A stretch of DNA of 64,000 bases from Roridomyces roridus. Its lineage: Eukaryota; Basidiomycota; Agaricomycetes; Agaricales; Mycenaceae. The notes below the pieces were generated by a model. That model saw only the letters and a list, made by a program, of their open reading frames with translations. It was not told where the DNA came from and did no database searches. Both the position numbers and the translations under genes were made by a program. Below, piece after piece: positions 9,826-21,804 of this stretch. The stretch spans positions 1 through 64,000 of the forward strand of contig JARKIF010000119.1 in the NCBI GenBank assembly GCA_029378245.1, written 5' to 3'. Positions within the stretch are counted from its first letter, which is position 1. The number at the start of each line of letters is the position of its first letter.

Positions 9826-12428
9826 CGATGGACGCGATGAGGAGGGCTGGATGGTCGTCGTCGAGGGTGGCGAGCTTGGGAGCTGGTGGGAACAGTGATG
9901 GGTGATACCAACGAGGGGAGGGTGATTGTGAAAAAACGCCGGCTTATAAAGGCCGCGTGGAGCCGAGCTGGCTCGGTTCGGACCACAAGGCGATCTGAAT
10001 CATCTGATTCGCTTATCAATTGATGCCGCGACATCTCTTGTCCGCGTTCGCATTTGACTTGGAGCCTGGACAAGTGAAGTAGAGGGAACGACGCCATCCA
10101 GGCTCCGCATGCCCTGGCAATGGGCAGAACATGGGTCGAAGAGAGCCAAATAGGTACAAAACTCCCGGCGTCATCAATGGTGTCCGATGCGAATCAGTTG
10201 ATCGTCAAATCAGCTTCAAATTGAATCCGCATGCGCATGCTTTCACAAGGAAAGTACTTATTGCAAAAGTACCGGCCACTGGATAAAGCGCGAGCATTGG
10301 ACTCGGGTTCGACCCCGCTTTGTCTTATATTTCGGCACGAGTACCTCTTTTTTTGGTGTTCGGTGGATATTGCAACTCAGAGGGATAGTCGCTGCAACTA
10401 CTTTACAGGCTTACAACAGGTATTTCCAAGGGCTCCAACTTGCTAGCATTCAAATTTCAACACAGACGCACAGAGCTCGCTCGGTTCATCGGCAAGTCCA
10501 GGTTCGATTCCTGCTGTCCGACATTTGTCGTCCGCTTGCATTTTTTTTTTCGGGCTGCTTCACTCGAATCGCTCTGAAGTCCATTTCATCCTTCAGTATA
10601 ATTATAATAAAACAAGGCTTGAAACTTCAAAGGCCGGGCTGCTTCCTGTTGCCTGACCACTGGGTTCGGCTCCCGATGTCTCATTGTACACCACCGATAG
10701 AGCTTTTTAGTGAGTTTTGATGATACGCGACTAGCATCGAAATTCCCCTGATGAAAAACCGCGAATGAATTCATTACATTGTCCAAAGCACCTCGAGCGC
10801 TTTGCCGGTGCTTCCAAGCAGCCACCAGGATGACTGGGTTTGACTCCCGGTGTCTGAATGCAATTTTTACATCCAACCTTTTTATCATGCACTTGCGCAA
10901 GTGTCATTCCATTGCTCGAGGTAAGCAATGATCGAGCGCACTGACTCCGGCGGCGACCCGGCCTTGTGACTTGTCTCTCAGCACCACTTGTCAAGACCAC
11001 CACCATTCAGAAAGCGCGAGCATGCAACTCGGGTTTCGACACCACTTTGTCTCATATCATATTCCGGCACGGGGGTACCCCCTTTTTTTGTGTTCGGTGG
11101 ATATTCTAACTCAGAGGGGATACTCGCAACGGCTACTTTACAACAGGGATTTATTCAAGGCTCCATCTTCACCCCTCGGGTCATCGGCAAGTCCGGGTTC
11201 GATTCCTGGCGTCCGACATTTGTCAAATTCCGCTAGCAATTTTTTTTCGGGATGCGTCACTCGGAACGCGCCGGTGAGTTCTGAATCCATTTCATCCTTC
11301 AGTATATTAAAAGACGGCTTGAAACTTCAAAGCCCGAGCTGCTTCCTCGATCCAGATGAATGGTTGCCTGACCACTGGGTTCGACTCCCGATGTGTCAAT
11401 GGATATCCCAACGATGAGGCTTTTTAGTGGCTTAAATTTGCACGATGGGCCACCAACATCGCAAGTCCCCCGACCACTCCTGGGTTCATCGGCATACTGT
11501 CTGATATTGGTCTTCTGCTCCGTTCAGTTGGATTTTCTTTTTTTTTTCGGACAGCTGCTGGCGCCCGGGCGCACCTCCGGAGTTCGAATTCCGCTTTATC
11601 GTTTACTGCAGTAAAACAAAGGAAGCTGGAACCCGAAACTGCACTCCAAATTTCAAAGGCCGGCCTGCTTCTACCAGTGCCCGTATCCAGAGCAAAAAAG
11701 TAGATGAATAAGAATTGTTGCCGTTATTGAGAGAAGTGGGGCTAAAAGTAATATTCGATGATTAGCTACTCCAAAAGGACGAGTTTATATACCTACAAAA
11801 TGTACTAGAAGGTTCTGGGTGTCGGTGGGCCAATGGAACAATAGAACAATAGGAACACTGTACTTGAGCTCCACCTCGGGCAACGCTCGGGCATTGGAGC
11901 TATGCTCGGGCTGTGCGGTTGACGACCAACGCGGTGTCGTGACTCGAGGTTTGTCCATCCTTCAACAGCCGTGACTGGGTTCGACTCCCGGTGTCTGAAT
12001 GAAGCCGCTCCTACAGCCAACTTTTTATTTAACGACTCTTGATGATGGGCGACCAACATCGAAAGTCTCCTCGTACTAGTAGGAAATTTGAATTTAAAAC
12101 GGTATTCAATCTCATCTGTTATGAACTTCCGATGTAGATATTTGCCAGCCGCCCTGTAGGGCACGAGTGCTCGCAAGCAGCCGCCAGATCTAGACACCGC
12201 GAACAAGGCACTGAAATGCGGGTTCGACTCCACCTTGTCTCATATAGTGTTCGTTACATTCCGCTTTTTCTTCCGTCGTCTTTTACGCAGAGGGAAGAGG
12301 CAGGCACTCTTCAAAGGCTCCAGAGTCCAAATCCCTCCCACTCTTCGTACAAGTGACGTCTGGTGGTTTCAAATTTCAACACACACAGCCGACTCGAAAT
12401 TGGCTTCATTAGCCCGTCGCTGACAAGT

Positions 12429-14600
12429 GGGACTACAGAAACTACCGCACTGCTGCCGCAGCGGTAGTTGCGGTAGTGGTGCGGCACGCAGCTGCGGTAG
12501 GTAAATTCACAGCAAGCTGTTTCATATCGTCGAACTCTCCCCCGTGCACGAATTACTGGTGTATGTAACATTGTTGTATCTCGAGTCCTGAGTCACCCAC
12601 CATTGAGCCCGTTTCATCTGTTTTTGACCTATACTTCAGAGGGTTGGAGCCTTCCCTTACAATGAATTACCTATTCATGTAAAGCTACTGTATCTTGAGT
12701 CCCAAAGAACCCTGAATCGAACATAGATCATCCATTTTTTGAACTATACTTGCATACTAAAATCGGTCCAGTGCGGCACCTTGCGGTCAGCTGCGGCAAA
12801 GTACCACTTGCAGTGCGGCAGCTGAACGAAAAAGTTGCGGCAAATTTTTAAAAAGCTGCGGCAAAGCGGTAACTGCCGCACCGCAGTGCGGTACCTAAGC
12901 GGCGTGACACTGCGGTAGTGTGACACCAGAAGCGGCAGTTGTGAAACTGCCGCACTTCTCTTCCAATTTTTTTTATTTTTGGGACAAACACACATTTGGA
13001 TAGGTCTATGATTCTCACGCAACTTACTGGTGTCCGTTCCTCCATACAACAGTTGAACCCCAAGATACGGCAATTTTAGGTAAACAAGGCAGTATCAGTC
13101 TCAACGGTCCGGCAGCTCCTCTGAGTCTGTTGACACCGTCCGGGCACTCTCAGAGTTTACTTAAGATCATTACAACAGTTTTTTTTTGCAGAAAGCAGTA
13201 GCTGCGGCAGTAGCTGCGGCAGTTGTGCGGTACAAAAGAACTCAATCTGCGGCACCCTGTCCTCCGCAGCTACTTCAAATATCAAATGGAACTCGAAGAG
13301 ATGTCTTACAGTGCTCGGAAGGCCAGTCCGCCATGGTTGATTACGACTGGCCTTGCGTTACCACAATTCCTTGAAGAACACTACAACAAAGTGCTTCAAG
13401 AACTCATCTTCCATCCCGACATGGCGGAACTGCCTGTATCCGAGCGAAATGCTCGGATCTCATCTATGGGCCGTGCACTCTTCGAGTTTCTTTGGATCCA
13501 ATACGAGCTCGGGGACTCGTACAATCTGGGTGTTGATCTGCTGCACGGCATCCAGGACCGCAGTGTTGTATCGCATGGGCGGAACTCGGACGAGGTCGCC
13601 GAGGAAATGTTCAGTGCCTCGCCTTCAACCCACGTCAAGGCGTTGAAATCCTCGCACATCCTTCGTGATCGACCCACCATCTATCGGCGACGTACAGGGT
13701 CACAGGTTGTGAAGCAAGCGGATTCAATTCCAGTCACCATTGACCCCGAGGCTCAATCGAATATTTTTCGATTTACTCGGGCAAATGGTCGACGTGCTGC
13801 TGCAGAGGCATTGGGAGATGCGAACGGTGATGGGTCCATGAAGAAACAACACAAAAGGTAGTTGAACTTGTTGATCTAGTCGTGTATGTACTCGAATGTT
13901 ACTTGTTTCTCTCCCTACACTTGAACTTGAAGTGATGAATGGTAGATAGTATTTCCGCATGTATCCCTCTTGAATAATATTGACTCCGTTTACTTGCATG
14001 GATTCAGTGCGGCAGCTTTGCGGCTGAGTGCGGCAGCTTTGCGGTTGAGTGCGGCAGCTTCGGTTGTCCACCTGCCCATTTAGCTCCATTCGAGTCAACA
14101 ATACGACTTATCAGCCACTAAGGAGCCGTGCCAAATGACCCGAGTCGCCAGCCGTATTCAACTTGGAACCTCAACTTGACCACGAGTAAGTGTCAGACAA
14201 GACTTCAAGTCAGTGAGTCTTCTCGGTAGATTTTGGAGGGAGCTTCATTTTAAACAGGTATGTCACTCTACCAAAGACCCATTTGAGCTACTTGCAAGCT
14301 AGCTCATTGAAACCTGTGCTAGGCCGTAGTACCCAATTTTGATGAGGTTGCTTAAAATTGAATTATCTCACGACAGACACACTCTTTTAAAAAACGGACA
14401 CCGCGGGACCAGTCCCCGTACGATAGGCTATAACTCCAGGCATTTGTCTCATTTTAAATTATCTACTACCTTTAGGCAAACTGCCGCAGCTGCGAGCAAA
14501 GCGTGACACTGCGGTAGTGTGACATCAGTGCGGCACCACGCGGTTCAGTGCGGTAGCTGCTGCGGCAAAAGTGCGGCAGTGCGGCAGTTTCTGTAAGCCC
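12429..14600. mobile_element. Non-autonomous TIR DNA transposon with 9-bp target duplication (MULE- or hAT-like)
   Basis: The 2172-bp element lies inside a type-B tRNA-like unit. Flanks are CTGACAAGT at 12420-12428 and 14601-14609. Ends are inverted: GGGACTACAGAAACTACCGC at left and GGGCTTACAGAAACTGCCGC at right (reverse strand). Subterminal regions (12440-12960 and 14000-14590) are packed with TGCGGCAG/TGCGGTAG motifs in both orientations, typical of transposase-binding arrays. The undisrupted paralogous unit at 16004-16040 shows the empty site. A 9-bp duplication suggests Mutator-like. If only TGACAAGT counts (8 bp) it would be hAT. No transposase is encoded. Confidence 0.85.
13286..13861 (+). 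CDS. Hypothetical 191-residue ORF carried inside the TIR element
   Basis: It opens at the ATG at 13286 (MELEEMSYSARKASPPWLIT...) and ends ...GSMKKQHKR. The protein is soluble, helical in the first 120 residues, with a basic, Ala-rich tail. I see no transposase signature (no DDE/D pattern, no BED finger) and do not recognise the family. A polypyrimidine stretch followed by GCAG at 13179-13191 could be a splice acceptor, so a 5' exon may be missing from this model. Most likely a captured host gene fragment. Confidence 0.45.
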   Translation: MELEEMSYSARKASPPWLITTGLALPQFLEEHYNKVLQELIFHPDMAELPVSERNARISSMGRALFEFLWIQYELGDSYNLGVDLLHGIQDRSVVSHGRNSDEVAEEMFSASPSTHVKALKSSHILRDRPTIYRRRTGSQVVKQADSIPVTIDPEAQSNIFRFTRANGRRAAAEALGDANGDGSMKKQHKR

Positions 14601-15638
14601 CTGACAAGTCTGGGTTCGATTCCTGCTGTCTGGCATTTGCTTGCCGAATGAATCCATTGCAATTTTTACGAAGTGCTTCTGAATGTGGGCCGAGCACACT
14701 CAGAGTGCGCCGGTGCGTTGAAATTCATCGAAAAGCCACACTTCAACGGCCGGGCTACTTCTTTCGACTCCCGGTGGCTGAACCAGCCGCTCCCACACTC
14801 AACCTTTTTGATGGGCTTGTGATGATGGGTGGCCAGCATCGAAAGTCCCCTCGCAGGAATTTCAACCGCGTTCAATTATTCCATTGTCCGAGGCACGAGG
14901 CTGCCCATACTGGGCGCTTACAACAAACTTACAAGCGGCCACCTGGGTTTAACGGGAGGTGTCTGAATGTTGCCACTACAACATCCTTGTTTGACGACTT
15001 TTGATGATAGGCGACCAGCATCGAGAGTCAGAAACCGCGAGCACTGAATCCGGCGACGCCGCCCTCACCAGTTCTTGTTTCCTACTGACCATTACATTAG
15101 CTCCCACAAACGCACGGAAAGCGCGAGCATGGCCATTGGCAGGTTCGACCCCGCCGTGGCTCATATTCGGGTACTAGCTCCCCTCTTTTTGTTGGTGGAA
15201 GATGATTAGGCTACATTCGTTCTGGGAAGAGGTACTCGCAGCAGCTCCTTACTTTACAAACAGGTATTTTTCATAAGGCTACAACTTTCATCTTCATAAA
15301 ATCTCGCGTCCAGTTCACAGTGTATAGAACTTCAGTCGAGCAATATGTCAGTCAGTCCTGTGCATTCTAATTTCAACAAGCGACACGACACTCGATTCAT
15401 CGTGCCTTCATTTACTCGTTGCGACTCGCCGGCAAGGTTCGATTCCTACTGTCCGACATTCGAGGTCTAAATATACGTCATTTTTTTTTTCGAAATGCTT
15501 CTAGCGGACTCTGCGCCCGTGAGTTCGACTTCATTCATTCAGCCAAACAAAGCTTGGAACCCGAGACGTTTCAACCCACGGGCTGCTTCTGAACGATCCG
15601 AAGCAGAGGATGAAGTGTTGCCTGCCTACTACTAACTA

Positions 15639-15836
15639 CAGTAGAGTCTCTCACATGGAATAAAGTTGGGAGCCCTGCCAAATTCCTGCCCGAGGCTATT
15701 CCAGACGGCGGTTATTCCACATGACCTACCATTTACAGTGGTGAAGGCGATTCGGGGAAGCCTGCAGGGTCATTCCACAGCACGGAATTTGGCGGGGTAT
15801 TCCATATGAGGGTATTCCATATGAGAGATTCTGCTG
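15639..15836. mobile_element. 198-bp Tc1/mariner (pogo-type) MITE with TA duplication
   Basis: Flanked by TA at 15637-15638 and 15837-15838. Termini are inverted: CAGTAGAGTCTCTCACATGG at left and CAGCAGAATCTCTCATATGG at right (reverse strand). The interior repeats TATTCCATATGAG near the right end. It lies in block 4 of the tRNA-like array, where a type C unit would be expected. No coding capacity. Confidence 0.85.
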
Positions 15837-16708
15837 TAGTATAACTTTACGAGAAGCTCTCTTCAAAGGCTCCAGAGTCCAACTCGCTCCCTGGCTTCAT
15901 GCAACTTGCAAGTGATGTCCCGTGGTTTAAAATTCACCACACACAGCTGACGTTGCGGATCCGCAGCACGACGCTCGGTTCATCGTGGCTTCATTGGCCC
16001 GGCGCTGGCAAATTTGGGTTCGATTCCTGCTGTCTGGCATTTGTTTGCGATATTGCATTTTTTTCGAAATGCTTCTGGCGGCCCACACTCGGATCGCGCC
16101 GGAGTTCGAATCAGTGAAACAAGGCCCGGAACCCGAAAGCGCACTTCGACCCCCGGGCTGCTTCTGCCAGTGCACAATTCAAAACAAACGTGATTGTTCG
16201 TTGGCCCTACATAGCCGACGTTTCCAACAGCCATCAAAATACTCGGCTAACGTGCTCTAATCCCGTGCGTGGGATGAGCAAACCACGCGTCTCCACTCAT
16301 AACCACGCACTCCCACTGGAGTTTTGTCCAGTAAAGACTGGTATAGAAACGTCCACCAGCATCTGTTGATTTGCTCCCGATGTTTCAACTTGTGACTCCC
16401 GGACATCTTGCTCCGCATTTCATTACTGGGGACCGAGGGCCGCCCTTGTGGCTAGGCATCTGCACGCTTGGTGGCATACGCAGCTCTCGACAGATCCTTG
16501 CAATCCATGCCGATGAAAGCTTGAGAAACACTGCCTCCAGGCGCGGTATATCTGGCAAGTTTCGTTTATGGTATCCCGGTAACAGAAACCGATCCAAATT
16601 AATGCCATGATCACATCCTGCCGTTCCGACTGTGCCGTGCATGGGTCCTGTCAGTTGCCCCTTCTTAAATCTTCTCCTTCTCTTCATATACCTTCTGGCC
16701 CCAGCGGT

Positions 16709-19700
16709 ATGCCTTTACCCTCCTCCCGTTCTTTACCTTGGCTCCCGATAGCACTTCTTCAGCTATGGATTAGCTGGCCTCTGAGAGTACTCGCTCAGCC
16801 GCAATCCTTCTTTCCCCCTTCGGTCCCCCTCGCCGTCCGCTCCCCAACCTTCAATTGTTGGCTCGACACTCGGAATGGGTCCAACCCCATGAATACGTGG
16901 CCCAATTTCTGGAACGACGCTCATGTATGTCGTCCGCCATCTCTGGAGTTTCTCCTAACTCTTCGCTTAGATCCTCGGGTGGGTGGGATTGATAAAGGTC
17001 GATGGGCAGGCATTTTATTGGCTCGGGCTCGAAGATCCCCCTGTGAGCAATAACAGCACCTGGCTGAGCACCACGGTGACGCCGACACGTACCATCCTCA
17101 CCGTGCAGGCGGGACCCATGATTCTTAATGTGACGTTTCTGAGCCCGGTCGAGGTGCGTCTGTTGAATTACTTTTGGCCACCCACTGATTCCATTTCACA
17201 ACGCCAGCCTTCAGACTGGTCGCGGCAGTCTTTTCCTTTCAGTTACATGTACGTCGACGGGCATACCACCGACGGGAATTCGCACAATGTGCAATTGTAT
17301 TCCGACATCAGCGCCGGGCGCGAATCTCCGTTCTTTCGCCACCTCATCTCGTCGTCGTCCAGAATGGGTGACGAATAGCCTGACGACACCAATAACGTTC
17401 GGGACGACGACGGTGGGAAACACTACCCAATATCACCAAGTCCGATCTTCCACCCCGAAATCTGTATTTCAAGACATCGCGGAAGACGGTACGGCTTACT
17501 ACGCCGTCCAATCAGTACATCTTACTGCCTCACGACTCATTGATCATTTCTCACTGGTACTCCGCAGGCTCAGCCTGGGCTAGTCTCCGTCATCGGCAAT
17601 GGCCAAACCCTACGCTCGCAATTCGCCGCTCCCGGCCAGGGTTTCTCCCTCGCCACAGGCATCGCCGGGTCTTCCGGGATGGTACAAGACTCGAGCAGCG
17701 GCAATTTCCCCGTCTTTGCGCACGCCGTCGACCTCGGTCAGATCAACACCATATCCGGAGTATCCTGGGCGGTGGGACTGGTTCGCGATCCCGTGGTGAC
17801 CTACCTCGGCACAGAACGACGTGCATATTTCTGGTCTCAGTACCCTAATATCAGCGTTGCGGTGCGTTTAAATTTGGCAGCCCGTGGTTCTTGATTGATG
17901 AACATGGCGACGCGTTCGTGCAGGACTTTCCCAGTGCACGCACGCGTGCATTAGCGCTTGAGCAACAGATCCTCACGGATGCTGGGGTGGTGTCGGCTGC
18001 GTACGCGGATCTCGTCTCGCTCGCGACGAGGCAGGTCATGGCGGGCGTGGAGATTACGCTGCCACCACAAGGCAGTGATGGGAGTTGGAACTTTTCTGAT
18101 GTGCAAGCGTTCATGAAGGATGTCGGGGCGACCCAGTATGTGTTCCCGTTCCTGCATCTTGACCTTATGTTCAGTTTCAGGCGGGTCAACCCCACGGAGA
18201 TGATATACGCTGCGCTCCCTGCGCTGTTGTACTTCAACTCGAGCCTCGCTGGGATGTTGTTGGAACCGATGCTCCGATATCAAGCCTCGGCTGAGTACAC
18301 GAATCCGTTTGCGACTCCCGATCTAGGTACGCAGCCTCCCGTGATGATGAGGTGCGCTATAGAATGACACAGGCCTGTCCTATCCATCCGTCTCTGGTGA
18401 TGCGTCCAATGGCGATGTGATTTATGGTGTCGAAAGTGGGTTCGCTACCTCGTTCGATTATAGACAGATCCAACAACGACCTTTTCCTGCAGATTCGGGG
18501 AATATGTTGATCATGGCGTTGGCTCAAGCGCGCATCTCGGGGGATGGGACTCTGATTAAAAAATACGTACGTTATGCAGTCCTTCGCCCCGTCCTGTACT
18601 GACTCTCATTTCCTCGCCAAGTACCCCCTGCTGAAGGGCTGGGCCAACTATCTCGTGTCTAATGCTCTAATTCCCTCGACACAGCAAGTCTTTTCCCTGT
18701 CTCATCGAATGGATGTCTGATCACCTGCAGAAATCCCGCCGACGCCCGCGACAGCACGCTCGCACAGAATCATGGAAACGTCACCAATTTGGCACTCAAA
18801 GGACTCATCGGCATCCAGGCCATGTCCGAGATCAGCTCTCTCGTGCAGGACACTGCGGATGCGCAGCAGTATGCGGTATGTTTATCTCTAGTCCAATCCA
18901 TTAGTTTCCCCACTGACCTCGCGTTGAGGCCAATGCGACGTCGTTAATTACAGCTGTTTGCAGGTGTAATGAGACTAGAAAAAAAATAAACACATGTACA
19001 TTGTCAGATTGCAGAGGCCATATCTCACTCAGTTCTTCGTCCATTTGCTTGAATCTAATATCATTGTGATGCCACAGGTCGGGGCTTCAATTCTATACCC
19101 ACACCTTGTGGTATTTCACTGGGTAAAAATGGGTCGATTTTTAAACGACATAATTAGGTAAGCATTTGGATATAGGAATGAAGCCCTGATCTGTCGCGTC
19201 TCAATGATATAGTTTTTGTCCAGATTGGGGGAGAACTGACAGAGATATGAAGGATTTAATCTGGTATGTACATGTGTTCATTTTTTTTCTAGTCTCATTA
19301 TACCTGCAAACAGCTGTAAATCCTGGGTCTCCATGACATCCTCTGGCGGGAACCTCCTGTCCACCTACGGCAGCTCGACGTCTGGCGGGCTCATGTACAA
19401 TATGTTTGCGGACAAGTTGCTGAAGACGAATATCCTCCCGACATCGGTGTATTCGCAGGAGTCGACGACGCTGGCCAAGACGACGCTTCAAGGTTGGTTT
19501 TCAAAGTAAATAAGACCGTTTTTGTACACTGATTTGGATATTTCCTTCCTCAGCGACGTTTGGTTTGGCTCTCAACTCGGAGAGCGGTGGGAATACGCGT
19601 TCCGGTGAGCCTCATCTCAATCCCCATGTATCTCATTCTCATTTGTTTTCTAGACTGGACGCTCTTCAGCGCAGCCGCAGCACCTGATACAACTACACGA

Positions 19701-20026
19701 GATCTCCTCATAGGTGGCGTGCACAAACGAGCGTCGAATAACGCCACGCAGGGTCCCTTCTCCAATATCTACAACGCGCAGACGGGATTGGGTGAGGCGG
19801 CGCGTTCAATGTATTGGGCTAATTGTATTCATAAAGCCCTGCTCAAGGCGCCATGTTCTCGCTCCTTTCACTGAACGTCGCGAACAAAACCGTCGTGTTC
19901 CCTCTCCCTGCCAGTGGCACCTCGCCTGGGGTGACCTCCAGCGGTGGCGGCGGCGGTGGTAGCAGCTCGTCCTCACATCAGAGTAACACTGGTGCAATTG
20001 CAGGAGGCATCATCACTGCCGCGTAA
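16709..20026 (+). CDS. Secreted glutaminase, GtaA family (DUF5127/DUF4965/DUF1793), interrupted by a MITE
   Basis: Predicted extracellular glutaminase that releases ammonium from glutamine. Signal peptide: 30 residues ending ...RVLAQ from the ATG at 16709. Family blocks: SVPLAVRSPTFNCWL, NTWPNFWND, GWVGLIKVDG, DLVSLATRQVMAGVEIT, RVNPTEMIYAALPALLY, NSGNMLIMALAQAR, LLKGWANYLVSNALIP, LSTYG...GLMYNMFADKLL, GAMFSLLSLN. The tail is Ser/Gly-rich. Introns at 16925-16970, 17154-17207, 17320-17362 (GC-AG), 17515-17567, 17840-17880, 18136-18180, 18327-18372, 18436-18492, 18567-18621, 18684-18730 (GC-AG), 18876-18928, 18964-19292 (inside the MITE), 19493-19553, 19605-19653 and 19792-19847. With these, 16 exons make one open frame of 760 residues. 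The exon choice at 17840-17880 is the least certain. Without splicing the MITE the frame stops. Confidence 0.83.
18951..19316. mobile_element. 366-bp MITE with long terminal inverted repeats and TA duplication, inside the glutaminase gene
   Basis: TA flanks at 18949-18950 and 19317-19318. Inverted ends exceed 45 bp, starting CAGCTGTTTGCAGGT. The left repeat supplies CAG|GTGTAA, a usable splice donor (18964). The right repeat supplies a T8 tract and CTAG, a good acceptor (19291-19292). The two sites are complementary parts of the same TIR. Tc1/mariner-like by its TA target; non-coding. Confidence 0.88.
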
Positions 20027-20504
20027 CACTTCGCAAAGGCGTCTGTGCTCACGATCACTCGGCTCATGATCTAATCACGGCTTTTCCCTGTTCCGTCGGC
20101 GGTGAAGCTGGGAGTCTCGGTGAGAGTCGCAAACACAGGAATCCCGTGGATGGGAGTTGAGAGACGGGAGTTGAGAGACGAATAAGGGTTGAGTCGATCA
20201 AATCCGCGTGTTTAACGGAACTCAAACGGCAATGACTAAGTAAGTAGTAGAATACATGAAGAATGTCCTGCGGGAACTACGAATACTGCGTAACTGAGTA
20301 AAATCAGTAACAAAGCACAAAAAGAAATTGTGCCTGCGGTACCAAGTGAACAGCGGTGCAGGACTCCGGCAAAGTTGCACCTGATATCGATCAAAATCTG
20401 ATCTAAACACTTAAACTCCAGTGATCCGTAATACGTGGCTTGCACCCGACCTTCATCATCGATTTCCATGCCCGTCCTTCTCGTGAGCCACTCACTCGCC
20501 TTGC

Positions 20505-21804
20505 AGCTCATTCATCCAGCCCATACCGCAGGAAAACCCGCTCGAGATTCCCGAGCTCATCGACCACACTCTAAGCTTCCTCGACGCCACCCACGACTTC
20601 CGCGCCTGCGCCCTCGTCAGCCGCACCTGGGTCTATCCCGCCCAACGCCGCATCTTCTCCGACGTCCGAATTGCGGGCAATCGAGACTTCGTACGCCTCC
20701 AAGTGAAATCCCTGCTTGAAGCCGTCAGGCGCTCTCCCCATCTCGCCGATTTTGTGCTCAGCATCAGTGTCGCCGATCTAGAATACATCGATCTCGTAGA
20801 CTTTAGGACACTCGGAACAGTGCCTTTCACCTCGCTGGTGTCGCTCGAAATTGTGTCCCACCACACCGAGCGACCCACCCAGGCGGTCTTGACGATCCAG
20901 CGACTCCTCCGCATCCCATCTCTCACGTCGGCCGTTATCCTCTGCTCATTCGCGTCACGAGACCATTTCTTGCGTATCTGGGACGAATGCTCACGAAACA
21001 TTCGATACCTATCGTACCCGGCCATATGCTACTTTAGTGGCAGCCCGCCGCACCCGGGAAAGATGGACCACGCGTTACCGGGGTATCCTCTTGAAGAGCG
21101 TATCAAGCTGGAGGCGCTGGCTGAGAACAACAGAGAGGCATTCTTTGACTCCTGGCTCGACGATCCGGGCTGCCCGTTCGACGCCTCGGGTCTGAAGGCG
21201 TATAAATTCCAGCGTCGCTCGAACCAACTCTGCGGCGCGCTGGTTGATTCTCGGCACACAATCGAGGTGGTTTCCATTGGGGTACGTATCTTACGCCTTC
21301 TTTCTCTTCCCTACCTCACATTCGATAGCCGCTGATCGAGCCCGAAATCATGACCCTCAAAGACTTTACGCGGCTCGTTCAATTGGATATCACTTGGGGT
21401 CCAGGGACTCACTGGGAAGGCGTCGACTTTGTGTTCAACGCGATCCGGACGATTGAACCAGAGCACCGACATAGCCTCGCCGTGCTGCGGTTTGATATCA
21501 CGCAGGGCTCGTTGAAGCTCAAGCGGTGGATGATGGCGGAGATTGCGGGACAGATATGCATGCTCAGCGCTGAGTTGACGGACGGGTTTCCGGGGCTCAG
21601 AGTTGTTGAGATTAGCATCGACCGGGAGACGCCTGCGCTTGTTGGTCCCGGTGGTTTTGATTCATATTTTGCGGCGTTGGGCAGTGAGATTGAGGTGCGG
21701 TGGAGTGAGTGATTGTTGTTTCTTTTAACTTGGGTTATACTGACGGAGCTGGGGTAGATTTCGACCCGAGCAAGAGGGAGCCTTGGTACAAGAAGCTCGT
21801 TTGA
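20505..21804 (+). CDS. F-box-like protein (5' exon not resolved)
   Basis: The N-terminal part reads ENPLEIPELIDHTLSFL, then ACALVSRTWVYPAQRRIF, the F-box-like helix pattern found in very many agaric proteins. It presumably bridges a substrate to the SCF ubiquitin ligase through Skp1. The rest (about 360 residues) has alternating hydrophobic segments as in degenerate leucine-rich repeats but no clear motif. Introns: 21282-21328 and 21705-21757. The last exon ends ...PSKREPWYKKLV at 21804. The frame has a stop at 20484-20486 and a plausible acceptor (TTGCAG) at 20501-20506, so the start codon must lie in an upstream exon that I could not fix. The ATG at 20468 is in another frame and would need an intron of only 24 nt. 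Confidence 0.7.

Larger units (their letters stand above)
10250..16200 (+). repeat. Higher-order tandem array of tRNA-like Pol III-type units (four unit types A-D)
   Basis: Exact or near-exact B-boxes (GGTTCGANNCC) in T-arm context recur with an oligo-T run 20-45 nt downstream. Type A: 10306, about 11029, 12221, 15142. Type B: 10501, 11196, 14613, 15436, 16017. Type C: 10663, 11378. Type D: 10837, 11978, plus decayed copies near 14765 and 14950. The order A-B-C-D repeats as a block of roughly 700 bp or more: block 1 at 10260-10985, block 2 at 10985-12190, block 3 at 12190 onward (split by a transposon), block 4 at 15110 onward, block 5 partial at 15860. Examples of T-runs: 10348-10354, 10541-10550, 11240-11247, 15481-15490, 16058-16064. 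An A-box-like TGGCTTCATTGG precedes the type B unit near 15987. Whether any unit is transcribed is unknown. Confidence 0.6.

Noticed and set aside
9231..10097. 288-codon minus-strand ORF, Pro/Arg/Thr-rich
   Set aside because: Alternative frame of the GATA factor's first exon and its promoter; no domain, composition of a shadow frame.
12429..14600. Autonomous hAT transposon
   Set aside because: No BED finger, DDE catalytic pattern or dimerisation motif in the internal ORF, and the duplication reads best as 9 bp.
17862..17923. Intron with donor GTGCGT in the glutaminase
   Set aside because: Frame-compatible splicing there deletes the DEHGDAFVQ region expected from the family; the 17840-17880 intron keeps it and also closes the frame.
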